Below, piece after piece: positions 26,439-35,548 of a stretch of 64,000 nucleotides of DNA (position 1 is its first letter; every line of letters begins with the position of its first letter). The stretch lies in the NCBI RefSeq assembly GCF_050596425.1, contig NZ_CP192292.1, forward strand, positions 124,001 to 188,000, read 5' to 3'. A program made the position numbers and the translations under genes. This DNA is from G963665925 sp050596425. GTDB taxonomy: Bacteria > Bacillota > Clostridia > Peptostreptococcales > Acidaminobacteraceae. Under the pieces are notes generated by a model that was given only the letters and a program-made list of their open reading frames with translations, was not told the origin of the DNA and made no database searches.

Positions 26439-27215
26439 ATGGATAAACTCATTATCGGTGGTCAGGAACTTGAAAGCCGTTTATTTATTGGAACAGGTAA
26501 ATTTCCAAGCAAGTCGGTGATTCCAGAGGTTATTGAAGCCTGTAAAACAGAGGTTGTGACGATGGCCCTTCGTCGTGTGGATATTGATTCAAAAGACGAA
26601 AATATTTTAGAGTATATACCCAAGCATATAAATTTACTCCCAAACACATCAGGGGCTCGAACGGCTGAGGAAGCGGTTCGAATTGCTCGACTTGCCCGAG
26701 CAATGGGCGCAGGAAACTGGGTTAAGATTGAGGTTATTTCTGATATGAAATACCTTCTTCCAGATAACAAGGAAACCATCAAAGCGACAGAAATACTTGC
26801 TAAGGAGGGGTTTGTTGTTCTTCCCTATATGAGCCCAGACCTTATGGATGCCAAGCGACTGGTTGAAGCAGGCGCAGCAACAGTGATGCCACTTGGTGCT
26901 CCAATTGGAACCAATCGCGGAATTCGTACCAAAGAAATGACTCAAATAATCATAGATGAAATAGACATCCCCGTCATTGTGGATGCAGGTATAGGCAAGC
27001 CTTCTGATGCCGCAGAAGCTATGGAAATGGGAGCCGATGCAGTCCTTGTTAACACTGCCATTGCAACCGCAGAGGATCCAGTCATGATGGCAAAAGCCTT
27101 TAGTATGGCGGTTGAAGCTGGACGCATTGGCTATCTTGCAAAAATGGGGGCCATGCACAAGTATGCCCAGGCTTCTTCTCCACTAACTGGTTTCCTACGA
27201 GAAGGTGGGGCATAA
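26439..27215 (+). CDS. thiG: Thiazole synthase ThiG
   Basis: Builds the thiazole phosphate ring from deoxyxylulose phosphate, dehydroglycine and ThiS thiocarboxylate. The 258-residue TIM barrel shows the conserved SRLFIGTGKF start, the Schiff-base lysine in NWVKIEVI, and GAATVMPLGAPIGTNRGI and VDAGIGKPSDAAEAMEMGAD. A GAGGTGA site lies before the ATG. Its stop overlaps the thiH start (TAATG). Confidence 0.97.
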   Translation: MDKLIIGGQELESRLFIGTGKFPSKSVIPEVIEACKTEVVTMALRRVDIDSKDENILEYIPKHINLLPNTSGARTAEEAVRIARLARAMGAGNWVKIEVISDMKYLLPDNKETIKATEILAKEGFVVLPYMSPDLMDAKRLVEAGAATVMPLGAPIGTNRGIRTKEMTQIIIDEIDIPVIVDAGIGKPSDAAEAMEMGADAVLVNTAIATAEDPVMMAKAFSMAVEAGRIGYLAKMGAMHKYAQASSPLTGFLREGGA

Positions 27216-28324
27216 TGAGTGGTTTTATTAGGGAAGTTCAGCGCTTTGAAGATGAAAAATTCATAAAGGCCCTAGACAAGGCCTCTTCGGAGGATGTCAA
27301 ACGTGTTCTCAGTAAAAGGGTTATTGAACTGGAAGATTTAGCTGTTCTTCTCTCTGAATCAGCCAGCAATCACCTAGAAGACATGGCACAAAGAGCCCAC
27401 CAAAAAAGGACCCAGCATTTTGGAAAAGCTGTGGTTTTATACACACCTCTCTACTTAGCCAACCACTGTGTGAATGGATGCACATACTGTGGTTATAATG
27501 TGCATAATAAAATTGATAGACATATCTTATCCACAGAGGAAATTGAAAAAGAGGCCCAGGAAATTTCTAAGACTGGGCTCAAGCACATTCTTATTCTCAC
27601 AGGTGAGTCAGCGCATCATACGCCAGTGTCTTACATTGTGGAAGCGGTGAAAATCTTAAAGAACTATTTTGAATCGATTTCTATTGAAATCTATCCTTTA
27701 ACGGAAGAGGAATATAAGGAAGTTATAGAGGCCGGTGTGGATGGTCTTACAATTTACCAGGAAGTCTACAACCCTGAGGTTTATGACGTTGTTCATGTGT
27801 CTGGACCTAAAAAGAACTATGCTTTTCGAATAGGGGCACCAGAAAGAGCGGCAAGACAGGGCATTCGGTCAGTCAATATTGGGGCCCTGCTGGGTCTTGA
27901 TGACTGGCGTCTTGAAGCCTTTAAAACGGCTTGGCATGCCTTCTACCTGCAAAAGAATTACCCAGAACTGGAACTGGCGGTTTCCATGCCAAGAATAAGA
28001 CCATGTGCAGGTGGTTATGAAGTGGAAAGACCTGTGGATGACAAAGCTTTTGTTCAAATTATGCTGGCCCTAGGCTGTTTCTTGCCTTCGGTGGGTATTA
28101 CAATTTCCACTCGGGAAGAAGCAGATTTTAGAAATCACCTTGTGCCTCTTGGAGCCACGAAGCTTTCGGCTGGGGTGTCAACTTCTGTTGGTGGACATTC
28201 AAAGGATGATGATGCATCAGAGGCTCAGTTTGAAATATCAGACACCAGAAGTGTAGAGCAGATGAAGGCCTTCCTCCTGTCCATTGGGTATCAACCCGTG
28301 TTTAAGGACTGGTTTAATCTGTAG
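27215..28324 (+). CDS. thiH: 2-iminoacetate synthase ThiH (radical SAM)
   Basis: An oxygen-sensitive radical SAM enzyme that cleaves tyrosine to dehydroglycine and p-cresol for ThiG. The 369-residue protein has the iron-sulfur motif CVNGCTYCGY (CxxxCxxC) at about residues 86-95 and the ThiH family regions GESAHHTPVSYI and PRIRPCAGG. Use of ThiH rather than the oxygen-dependent ThiO fits an anaerobe. Confidence 0.96.
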   Translation: MSGFIREVQRFEDEKFIKALDKASSEDVKRVLSKRVIELEDLAVLLSESASNHLEDMAQRAHQKRTQHFGKAVVLYTPLYLANHCVNGCTYCGYNVHNKIDRHILSTEEIEKEAQEISKTGLKHILILTGESAHHTPVSYIVEAVKILKNYFESISIEIYPLTEEEYKEVIEAGVDGLTIYQEVYNPEVYDVVHVSGPKKNYAFRIGAPERAARQGIRSVNIGALLGLDDWRLEAFKTAWHAFYLQKNYPELELAVSMPRIRPCAGGYEVERPVDDKAFVQIMLALGCFLPSVGITISTREEADFRNHLVPLGATKLSAGVSTSVGGHSKDDDASEAQFEISDTRSVEQMKAFLLSIGYQPVFKDWFNL

Positions 28325-28358
28325 TGAATGCTTCTAGGGTGTCTTACAGTAAACTTCC

Positions 28359-28401
28359 ATACAAGATTGTCTATGAATACAAGATTACCTATGAATATAA
28401 G
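28359..28401 (+). repeat. Tandem 18-bp direct repeat between thiH and thiE
   Basis: Two copies (28359-28376 and 28377-28394) differ at two positions (GT versus AC) and a third partial copy follows. The unit keeps reading frame and would read YKIVYE/YKITYE. A frame of about 31 codons from a GTG overlapping the thiH stop contains it, but there is no ribosome binding site. Confidence 0.55.
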
Positions 28402-28448
28402 GTGAGATTTTAGGGATGATCCAAGTTCCTTTAGAAAAGGTGGGGTGT

Positions 28449-29072
28449 ATGCTAACGCTCATAACAAACAGACACATTTGTGGAGAAGACAATTTCAAAG
28501 ATGTGGTTACAAGAGCTATTTCAGCAGGTGTGGATCAGATTATACTGCGTGAAAAAGACTTGGATGACAAGGTCTATGGCCACTATGCAGCTTACTTTAA
28601 AACACAGCTAAAAGAAAGTCAAAAACTGATCATTCACAGTCGAATATCCTTAGCTGAGAGAGTTAAGGCGGATGGTGTCCACTTTACATTTCAAGATTTT
28701 ATGGCAGTGGATGAAGAGACCATTGCGGCATTAAAGTCTGGAGAGTCATCCCTTGTGATCGGAGTCAGTGTCCACAGCCTTGAAGAAGCCTTGGCCAGTG
28801 CAAACAAAGGTGCTTCCTACCTGCTTGCAAGCCATGTGTTTGAAACGGATTGCAAGGCAGGTCTGCCTGGTCGGGGGCTATCATTCATACATCGAATTTC
28901 TTCAAAGGTCCATGTTCCTGTCATTGGTCTAGGCGGCATAAGTCCTGAAAACACCCTGTCGGTCATAGACGCCGGTGCCAGTGGCGTCGCTGTTATGTCT
29001 GCCATCATGGGGGCAAATGATGTGGAGGCAAGCTTGAAGTCATTCACCATCCAGCTTAATCGTCTGACTTAG
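28449..29072 (+). CDS. thiE: Thiamine-phosphate synthase family protein (ThiE/TenI)
   Basis: Joins thiazole phosphate and pyrimidine pyrophosphate, or acts as the TenI aromatase. The 207-residue TIM barrel has QIILREKDLDD near the N-terminus, VHFTFQDF, and the phosphate-binding end VIGLGGISPENT plus GVAVMSAIM. The ThiE-type residues for diphosphate binding are not all present, so TenI is a serious alternative. The ATG at 28449 has AAAGGTGG upstream; an earlier ATG at 28416 adds 11 residues with a poor site. Last gene of the operon. Confidence 0.83.
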   Translation: MLTLITNRHICGEDNFKDVVTRAISAGVDQIILREKDLDDKVYGHYAAYFKTQLKESQKLIIHSRISLAERVKADGVHFTFQDFMAVDEETIAALKSGESSLVIGVSVHSLEEALASANKGASYLLASHVFETDCKAGLPGRGLSFIHRISSKVHVPVIGLGGISPENTLSVIDAGASGVAVMSAIMGANDVEASLKSFTIQLNRLT

Positions 29073-29089
29073 TAAGAATATATAATTAT

Positions 29090-29131
29090 AGCCCAGTGCC
29101 GAAGGATTCGTCTTCGAGCACTGGGCTTTTT
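29090..29131 (+). terminator. Terminator of the thi operon
   Basis: GCCCAGTGC and GCACTGGGC plus an inner CGAAG/CTTCG helix form a long stem, followed by T5. Confidence 0.92.
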
Positions 29132-29340
29132 ATGCTTTAGTTCGTATTGTTCCTAGTTGACTGCGCATTTGTTCATGAGGTTTTTCATATTTTATAAAAA
29201 TTTTAAATTTGCTTTAAAGGGCTTTTAAATCTTGACCCTATACTGTGACTATAGAAAAAGCAACTCAGTAAGCTGTACTTAAACTGGGTTGTATTAAGAA
29301 CAAATATTTTAAAAGTATCTGTAGTCTTTAGGAGGACAAG

Positions 29341-30072
29341 ATGAATAAAATTAAAACAATCTACAATGTGGTGGAACAAATTAAAGGTCAAGAAAGATTT
29401 GCTGGGCAAGGATTCATGGAAATAATAAAAGACAACAAACAAGTTTTTATGTCAGAGAAAACATTTGAAAAAGATGTAAAGTCAGGTGTGGTGAAAGGGA
29501 CCATAAAGACACAAGTTGACCATGAAGGCGCTTCTATAAAGAATGAATCCTCTTTTGAAGTGGACAAAAATAAGTTTCAACCATGTGGTCATGGCCCTCA
29601 TAGAAAGGGAATGGGGCGAGGTCATGGGATGAAATGTCATGAAGTGGGTATGAGACATCATATGATGCATATGCATGAAGAGCATTTCGGAAGCGACAAG
29701 TGTCAGGGTGGATTTATGAAGCATAAGCTAAATAAACTGTCTCTGGTCTTAGATATTTTAAACAGACTTGAAATTGAAGAAAAAGAAGACGACATGAGGG
29801 TGTTTTCTTTAGAAATAAGCAAAGATCAAATGCCTGAAGCTTTTCTAAATCACCTCAAGATGCACATGATTCATAAGCAAGGAAAAGGACACCACGGTAA
29901 ATGTCTTGAGGATATTCACGGCCTAGAAGATCTCCAACTAAAAATTCAAGGGGAAATTGATAAAGATCATAACATCCGTCAAATTGAGCTGAGGGGTCAA
30001 GGGTCATCTTATGGAGACGCTGGTGAAAAACAGGCCTACCAAATCAGGGCTAAGTTCAAATTTGAAGCTTAA
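29341..30072 (+). CDS. His/Met-rich protein upstream of a two-component system, unknown
   Basis: I do not recognise the family. The 243-residue protein has no signal peptide or membrane segment. Residues 1-78 are charged and probably beta-rich, with valine/threonine repeats. Residues 80-123 form a dense His/Met/Cys tract (CGHGPHRKGMGRGHGMKCH, MRHHMMHMHEEH) of the kind that binds copper, nickel or zinc. Residues 125-243 are again a charged alpha/beta region ending YQIRAKFKFEA. The ATG follows TAGGAGG. The kinase and regulator genes follow 124 bases later, suggesting a linked metal- or envelope-responsive function. Confidence 0.75.
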   Translation: MNKIKTIYNVVEQIKGQERFAGQGFMEIIKDNKQVFMSEKTFEKDVKSGVVKGTIKTQVDHEGASIKNESSFEVDKNKFQPCGHGPHRKGMGRGHGMKCHEVGMRHHMMHMHEEHFGSDKCQGGFMKHKLNKLSLVLDILNRLEIEEKEDDMRVFSLEISKDQMPEAFLNHLKMHMIHKQGKGHHGKCLEDIHGLEDLQLKIQGEIDKDHNIRQIELRGQGSSYGDAGEKQAYQIRAKFKFEA

Positions 30073-30133
30073 TAAACGTGAATGAGACCTGATCTTCATG
30101 CACCATTCTATTGACTGTTCCAATAACATGTGG

Positions 30134-30160
30134 CCTGCTGTCTATACGATAGCAGGTCTA
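30134..30160 (+). terminator. Weak hairpin between the His/Met-rich gene and the kinase gene
   Basis: CCTGCT and AGCAGG pair around an 11-base loop with little T-run after it. It may partly uncouple the first gene from the two-component genes. Confidence 0.4.
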
Positions 30161-30196
30161 TTCAAGTATAATGGTAGATGAGTGGGAGGGTTTACC

Positions 30197-31327
30197 ATGC
30201 GCCATGAACAAAGAAAAAAAAATAAGTGCAGGCACAATGATCAGTGGAAGTACCATAAAATGCACCACAAGGAGTTTATGCGATACAGACGTATACTCCA
30301 TACCATGCCTGTCCTGATCGTACTTGTCACCCTAGTCATATCAGCCTTGCTATTTCAGTGGAGTGGCCGTGAGAGCTTCACGACCCTCATGATGGTTATA
30401 TTCGTATTCTTAATTATCAAAGAAATACTACAGGCTTTCTTTTTTAAAAGAATTTCCCGGCGATTTATTGAACCTCTTATAAACTTAAAAACTGGCTTTG
30501 ATGCTATAGGTGAGGGGGACTATTCCGTCCGAGTGGAGGCCGTCCATCATGGAGACATGAACAAACTTTTTAAGGCCTTTAATGCGATGGCTTATAAATT
30601 AGAGGAAAATGAGCACATAAAAAGGCAGTATGAGGACAATCGAAAGCAACTCATAGCTAATATTTCACATGACTTGAAGACGCCAATCACAACGGTTCAA
30701 GGTTATATTGAGGTTCTCGAAGAAGGGGTCGTCAAAGACCCGGATAAAACAAATCGCTACCTAAAAATAATGAAGAACAACACAGAATACATCAACAGAC
30801 TTATTGATGACTTATTTTTGTTTTCTAAACTAGATATAGACCAGGTTCAGTTTGAGTTTTCACGAGTCAATGCCCATGATTTTTTCAATGACATGATGGA
30901 AGAATTTCAAATTTCTCATTTAGAATCTGGTTTCAAGTTTTCTTATCAAAATGACATTGAAGCGTCTGTTTGGCTTCGTGTAGATGGAAAAAGGCTTTAC
31001 AGGGCCATTAAGAATATTGTGGATAACAGCGAGAAATATGCCAGTGTTGGCCAGGTGACCAAGGTTGATGTGGATTTATCAACAAGAGACGGATTCCTAA
31101 CATTAAAATTTAGAGATTATGGTCCAGGCATACCTGATGATAAACTTAGTCATATTTTTGATCGTTTTTACCGTGTGGATGATGAGCGGACAAAGATGCT
31201 AAACAGCACTGGGCTGGGACTGGCCATTGCCAAAGAACTTATCGTGGCACATGAGGGGCATATTGTGGCAGGGAACCATAAATCTGGCGGTGCAATTTTT
31301 ATCATGCAGTTGCCATTATGTGTCTAG
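30197..31327 (+). CDS. Membrane sensor histidine kinase
   Basis: A 376-residue kinase. The N-terminal cytoplasmic segment (about residues 1-35) is rich in His, Lys and Arg (KCRHNDQWKYHKMHHKEF). Two close membrane helices follow (about 40-60 and 65-83) with almost no outer loop, then HAMP (about 85-145), HisKA with ANISHDLKTPITT, and HATPase_c with NIVDNSEKYA, DYGPGIPD and STGLGLAIAKEL. The missing outer sensor domain suggests it senses within the membrane or through partners. ATG at 30197 has GGGAGGG upstream. The response regulator starts 9 bases after its stop. Confidence 0.92.
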   Translation: MRHEQRKKNKCRHNDQWKYHKMHHKEFMRYRRILHTMPVLIVLVTLVISALLFQWSGRESFTTLMMVIFVFLIIKEILQAFFFKRISRRFIEPLINLKTGFDAIGEGDYSVRVEAVHHGDMNKLFKAFNAMAYKLEENEHIKRQYEDNRKQLIANISHDLKTPITTVQGYIEVLEEGVVKDPDKTNRYLKIMKNNTEYINRLIDDLFLFSKLDIDQVQFEFSRVNAHDFFNDMMEEFQISHLESGFKFSYQNDIEASVWLRVDGKRLYRAIKNIVDNSEKYASVGQVTKVDVDLSTRDGFLTLKFRDYGPGIPDDKLSHIFDRFYRVDDERTKMLNSTGLGLAIAKELIVAHEGHIVAGNHKSGGAIFIMQLPLCV

Positions 31328-31336
31328 GAGGGGAAG

Positions 31337-32029
31337 ATGAAGAGGATACTGGTTATTGAAGATGACAAGGATATAGCCGAGTTGGAAAAGGACTATTTAA
31401 ACTTAAATGGGTTTGAAGTGGACCTGGAAACCAGTGGTCAAATGGGTCTTGAAAAAGCCTTGAGTGGGCTCTATGATCTTGTCATTGTGGATTTAATGTT
31501 GCCGGGAATGAGTGGGTATGACATAGTGAAGACCGTTCGTGAAAAAATGGAAATTCCCTTATTGATCGTATCGGCCAAATCTGAAGATATTGACAAAATT
31601 AGGGGGCTGGGGAGTGGCGCTGATGACTATATGACAAAGCCCTTTAGTCCGGCCGAACTTGTGGCCCGGGTCAATACCCATATTTCCAGGTATGAAAGGC
31701 TGGCTGGACGGCCTAAAAGAGATGATGTGATTCATCTTAAAAGCTTGGAAATTCATCAAGGTTCAAGACGGGTTTCGGTGAGTGGAAAAGAAGTAACCTT
31801 GACGGCGAAAGAGTTTGATCTTCTCTTGTTCATGGCCCAAAATCCCAATATAGTTTTCAGCAAAGAAAAACTATATGACAGGATATGGGGCGAGGAAGAT
31901 ATTGGAGAAACAGCAACAGTGGCTGTGCATATACAGAAAATAAGAAAAAAAATTGAGAAAAATCCCAGTGAGCCGATCTATATTGAAACCATATGGGGGG
32001 CAGGCTACAGGATGAATGATGGCGTTTAA
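31337..32029 (+). CDS. OmpR/PhoB-family response regulator
   Basis: A 230-residue transcription factor. Receiver domain with acidic pocket EDDKD, acceptor Asp in VIVDLMLPGMSG and Lys in YMTKPFSP; winged-helix DNA-binding domain with EFDLLLFMAQNPN and TVAVHIQKIRKKI. Directly follows its kinase gene, with a GGAGGGG site. A strong terminator ends the unit. Confidence 0.95.
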   Translation: MKRILVIEDDKDIAELEKDYLNLNGFEVDLETSGQMGLEKALSGLYDLVIVDLMLPGMSGYDIVKTVREKMEIPLLIVSAKSEDIDKIRGLGSGADDYMTKPFSPAELVARVNTHISRYERLAGRPKRDDVIHLKSLEIHQGSRRVSVSGKEVTLTAKEFDLLLFMAQNPNIVFSKEKLYDRIWGEEDIGETATVAVHIQKIRKKIEKNPSEPIYIETIWGAGYRMNDGV

Positions 32030-32045
32030 ATCAATGGTGGCGTTT

Positions 32046-32096
32046 AAAATCCTGGCTTAACATGTACTTGTTTTCATGTTAAAGCCAGGATTTTTA
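32046..32096 (+). terminator. Terminator of the two-component operon
   Basis: AAATCCTGGCTTAACATG pairs with its near-complement at 32075-32093 (one bulge), followed by a T-run. It may also serve the convergent gene. Confidence 0.9.
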
Positions 32097-32112
32097 TTTT
32101 TCATGATTTCGA

Positions 32113-32883
32113 CTAAAATTTAAGTCTTGCAGCCGCTTCTTTAGTCTGGTTCCCTCTTTTATGGGAAAAGGGCAGGTAGGCTAAGAAAAATAAAGCAAAC
32201 ATGGCTCCTAGAAGCACTGCAATATAGTAGGGATAAGGTGGCAGGGCGTCAAGCATTGTAGGTGTACTTGGTTTTCCATTTAAATAGGAGTAGTTACCAC
32301 CCACAAGTTTATTAATGAAGAAAATGCCCACAAAATAAATAGATGTAATTTTATAAGCCCATTTAAGGGAAGCTTTTGTTGGATAGTAGTTATAGGCCAG
32401 CATCATGTATAAAATCGAAACGATGAGGGTGCCATGGCCGAAAAAGTACTGCATAAACATGATATGTGGTGGACCAAACCCAGAAGTGTCTGGTGTGATC
32501 AGAGCAATCAGTCCGCCGACAATGCCCCAATAATACACAATATCAAAAAGTTTTTTATGACGTGTTAAAAGCAAGATGACTGTACCGATTATTGCAAGTC
32601 TACAGCTGTACAAGGGAAGAGACTCAGCTAAGGTGAAGTTTCCACTTGTAATATACCAGGCGTAAAGAATGGTCTGCTGAAGGGTCAATATTGTTGCTAA
32701 AAACCATTCGGTTTTTCGTCTAAACACAGGGTTGTTAAGCATGGGTCTTGTCTGCATTAAAAGGGCAATACCCATAAAGACAAAAAGCACACCGAGCAAA
32801 TGCGGTTTAGTAAAAGGAATAAACTTATCACCGTAAACAGTGGTGCCCCAAAACATATCTATAAATGTAACTTCATTTGTCAT
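32113..32883 (-). CDS. YwaF-like integral membrane protein (TIGR02206 family)
   Basis: A 256-residue protein with about seven hydrophobic helices and the family features of YwaF: HLLGVLFVFMG near the N-terminus, ESLPLYSCRLAIIG in the middle, and GGNYSYLNGKPSTPTMLD before the last helix. The function of the family is not established. The start follows CTGGAGGT. It stands alone on the minus strand, convergent with the two-component genes. Confidence 0.82.
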   Translation of the reverse strand: MTNEVTFIDMFWGTTVYGDKFIPFTKPHLLGVLFVFMGIALLMQTRPMLNNPVFRRKTEWFLATILTLQQTILYAWYITSGNFTLAESLPLYSCRLAIIGTVILLLTRHKKLFDIVYYWGIVGGLIALITPDTSGFGPPHIMFMQYFFGHGTLIVSILYMMLAYNYYPTKASLKWAYKITSIYFVGIFFINKLVGGNYSYLNGKPSTPTMLDALPPYPYYIAVLLGAMFALFFLAYLPFSHKRGNQTKEAAARLKF

Positions 32884-33593
32884 TTGAAAGACCTCCAGAA
32901 TTTATACCAAGAAGCATTGTAGCACGATTATCTTAAAAAAACCTTAAACCTAGACAATTTGTTGTGGCGGGGCCTTATAAATGAAACTTTTATCACGTGC
33001 TTATGCAAAATGGGTTTATATAACAGATTTAAGGCCTTGATAAATGGGAAAACTGCACTTTTAAGATAACGAATCCTTCAAAATAATGCATAGAAATATA
33101 CGAAAAACGATATTTCATAAATATTCAGAAAAGTCAATTTGTGAATTACGAAAATGAAACAATATCGACTTTGTCACAAATGTTAAATAAATGTTAACGA
33201 GAGCCAAAGCCTTGAAAAATAAAGGATACGATTTTTGTGGACGTGCTAAACGTTTTGTTTAAGTCCAAAATGTTAATGAAAGGTCGACATCTTTATTAAA
33301 AATGTTACATATTAATTAACGATAATTAAGAATTCTTGTAAGCCTTGCTACAAGTGCTTTACAAGGTTGGGAAAACGCTTCGATAGCTCAAGCCTATTGC
33401 AATCAGTGCCTATTGTCCGTAATATGGATTCCAGTGAGGGAGTCGTCTCATCGAATTGTTTGAAAATTCACTGGATTGCGATTCGGTAATTAATTTCGGC
33501 AGATGAGAGACAATAACCCCGAATGTTTATCTGAAATGTTGAGGGCCCAAACAACATGATGTGAACTTATATGCTTGAGGAGGAGAGTACAAC
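32884..33593 (+). promoter_or_regulatory. Long leader/promoter region of the peptide ABC transporter operon
   Basis: This 710-base gap has no convincing ORF. It carries a CodY-like site (33120-33134, 13 of 15 matches to AATTTTCWGAAAATT) and a TTGTGA/TCACAA half-site pair (33139-33178). It also has CTTGTAA/TTTACAAG repeats (33336-33365), a hairpin TCCAGTGA/TCACTGGA (33430-33475), and a possible competing pairing of GTCTCATC with GATGAGAGAC. The pattern suggests nutrient control plus RNA-level regulation. I could not match a known riboswitch. Confidence 0.45.
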
Positions 33594-35147
33594 ATGTTTA
33601 ACAAGAAACTAGTTACGATCCTGTCTGCGATGCTTATCGTAGCACTAGCCCTAACAGGGTGTGCTGGCGGTAGCTCAGACACTGGTGCTTCATCTGGTTC
33701 AGGTGAAACAGCAGAGGTTAAAGACACGATCATTATTGCACAAGGTGCAGATGCAAAATCTCTAGATCCACACGCAACAAATGACCAACCATCATCGCGT
33801 GTATCTAAGCAAATCTACAGCCGTCTGGTTGAAATGAACGAAGAAATGGAAATTATTCCCGGACTTGCTGAGTCATGGACGTATGTAGATGACAAGACTG
33901 TTGAATTCAAACTACGTGAAGGCGTTAAGTTCCACAATGGTGAAGAACTTAAGGCTTCAGACGTTAAGTTTACGCTAGATAGAATGATGGCTTCTAAAAA
34001 AGTTGCTCACATTATCGAAGCGGTAACTGGTGTTGAAGTAATTGATGATTACACTGTACGTGTTATGACAGAAGAGCCATTTGGTCCTCTACTATCTCAC
34101 CTAACACATACTGCAGCGTCTATTCTTAATGAAAAGGCAGTAAACGAGTCTGGCGATGACTACGGTCAAAATCCAGTTGGTACTGGTCCTTACACATTCG
34201 TTGAGTGGGCTGCTGGTGACAGAATCACACTAGAAAGCTTCCCTGAGTACTTTGATGGCGAAGCTGCAATTAAGAATGTAGTATTCAGAAACATCACTGA
34301 AGGTACAAATAGAACAATCGGTCTTGAGACTGGCGAAGTTGACGTTGCATACGACATCGAGCCAATCGACAAGCAACGTGTTGCTGACCATGAAAGCCTA
34401 CAGCTTGTAGAGTCTCCATCTCTATCTTACGCTTACATTGGTATTAATACGACAAAAGGTCCTCTAGCGGACGTTAAAGTACGTCAAGCAATCAACTACG
34501 CTATCGATGTTCCTACAATCATCGACGTTGTACTTGAAGGCGCTGGCGAACTAGCTAACTCACCAATCGGTCCACGTGTATTCGGTCACAATGCTGACGT
34601 AGATGCATATGGTTACGATGTTGAGAAGGCAAAAGCACTTCTTGCTGAAGCTGGCATGGCTGACGGATTCGATACAACAATCTGGACAAATGACAACCCT
34701 GTTCGTATGCAGATTGCACAAATCGTTCAAGCACAGCTTGCTGAAATCGGTATCAATGCAGTTATCGAGCCACTTGAGTGGGGTTCATACCTAGAGAGAA
34801 CAGCTAAAGGCGAGCATGATATGTTCATCCTGGGCTGGACAACTGTAACAGCTGACGCTGACTACGGTCTATACGCTCTATACCACTCTTCACAGCACGG
34901 TGGTGCTGGTAACCGTGACTTCTACACAAATGAAGAAGTTAACACACTTCTAGAAGAAGGCCGTATGGCTACAGATCCAGAAGTACGTAAGGAAAAGTAT
35001 GCGAAGGCTCAAGAAATCATCGTTTCTGAAGCACCTGACGTAATGCTTTACTACAACACGCAAAACATTGGCGCTCAAAAGAACGTTAAAGGTTTCAAGC
35101 TTCACCCAGCTGGTCACCACAGTGTTTACGGCGTATCTTTCGAATAA
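33594..35147 (+). CDS. Peptide ABC transporter substrate-binding lipoprotein (SBP family 5)
   Basis: Extracytoplasmic receptor for di- or oligopeptides. The 517-residue product has a lipoprotein signal with lipobox LTGC at about residues 20-23, a Ser/Gly-rich linker, and the family 5 signature DPHATNDQPSSR-type region plus WTYVDDKTVEFKLREGVKFHNGE. It starts after AGGAGGAG. Codon choice is strongly biased (many CTA, GGT, CGT codons), unlike most of the window but like the rest of this operon, suggesting high expression. Dipeptide, oligopeptide or nickel binding cannot be separated by sequence alone. Confidence 0.93.
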   Translation: MFNKKLVTILSAMLIVALALTGCAGGSSDTGASSGSGETAEVKDTIIIAQGADAKSLDPHATNDQPSSRVSKQIYSRLVEMNEEMEIIPGLAESWTYVDDKTVEFKLREGVKFHNGEELKASDVKFTLDRMMASKKVAHIIEAVTGVEVIDDYTVRVMTEEPFGPLLSHLTHTAASILNEKAVNESGDDYGQNPVGTGPYTFVEWAAGDRITLESFPEYFDGEAAIKNVVFRNITEGTNRTIGLETGEVDVAYDIEPIDKQRVADHESLQLVESPSLSYAYIGINTTKGPLADVKVRQAINYAIDVPTIIDVVLEGAGELANSPIGPRVFGHNADVDAYGYDVEKAKALLAEAGMADGFDTTIWTNDNPVRMQIAQIVQAQLAEIGINAVIEPLEWGSYLERTAKGEHDMFILGWTTVTADADYGLYALYHSSQHGGAGNRDFYTNEEVNTLLEEGRMATDPEVRKEKYAKAQEIIVSEAPDVMLYYNTQNIGAQKNVKGFKLHPAGHHSVYGVSFE

Positions 35148-35234
35148 GATAAACAACTGAAGCTCGAACGAAATGAGCGAAAGTACAATCATAAAACTGA
35201 GAGCTTAGCTCTCGCCCATAAAGACTATTAAATC

Positions 35235-35263
35235 AAAAGTGAGACCCCTCGGGTCTCACTTTT
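35235..35263 (+). terminator. Intercistronic terminator after the binding-protein gene
   Basis: A perfect 13-bp stem (AAAAGTGAGACCC and complement) with a 3-base loop and a short T-run. It is likely to be leaky and so to raise the binding protein over the permease genes. Confidence 0.85.
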
Positions 35264-35548
35264 GGGGTCTAAGGGCTTGTTAACTAAAAGTAAAAACTAT
35301 TACAGGCTTTTTAAAAAGTTGTGAAGCCCGTGTAATTATTACGGTCTTCGAACTACAGCTTGAAATGTCTATTTCAAGGCGCTACGAAACATTGAAGTAG
35401 GGGTCGTTTCGAGTCCAAGCCCGAATCATTCACGAAATCTAGTCCTATAGATTTCATGAATAATGCGGGCTCGGCAAGGCGCAGTCAAAAAAGTCGCGTA
35501 AGAGTTCGACTAAAACCAATCCTTATGAGATCGAGAGGGAGGATATCC
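35264..35548 (+). repeat. Hairpin-rich gap between binding-protein and permease genes
   Basis: Besides the terminator, three further hairpins occur. One is TTACAGGCTT with AAGCC-GTGTAA (about 35300-35335). The second is CTTGAAAT-GTCT-ATTTCAAG (35359-35378). The third is a long one at 35418-35471 in which AGCCCG, ATTCA and GAAATCTA pair with their complements. There is no gene here, although a frame extends upstream of the permease start. Confidence 0.6.
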
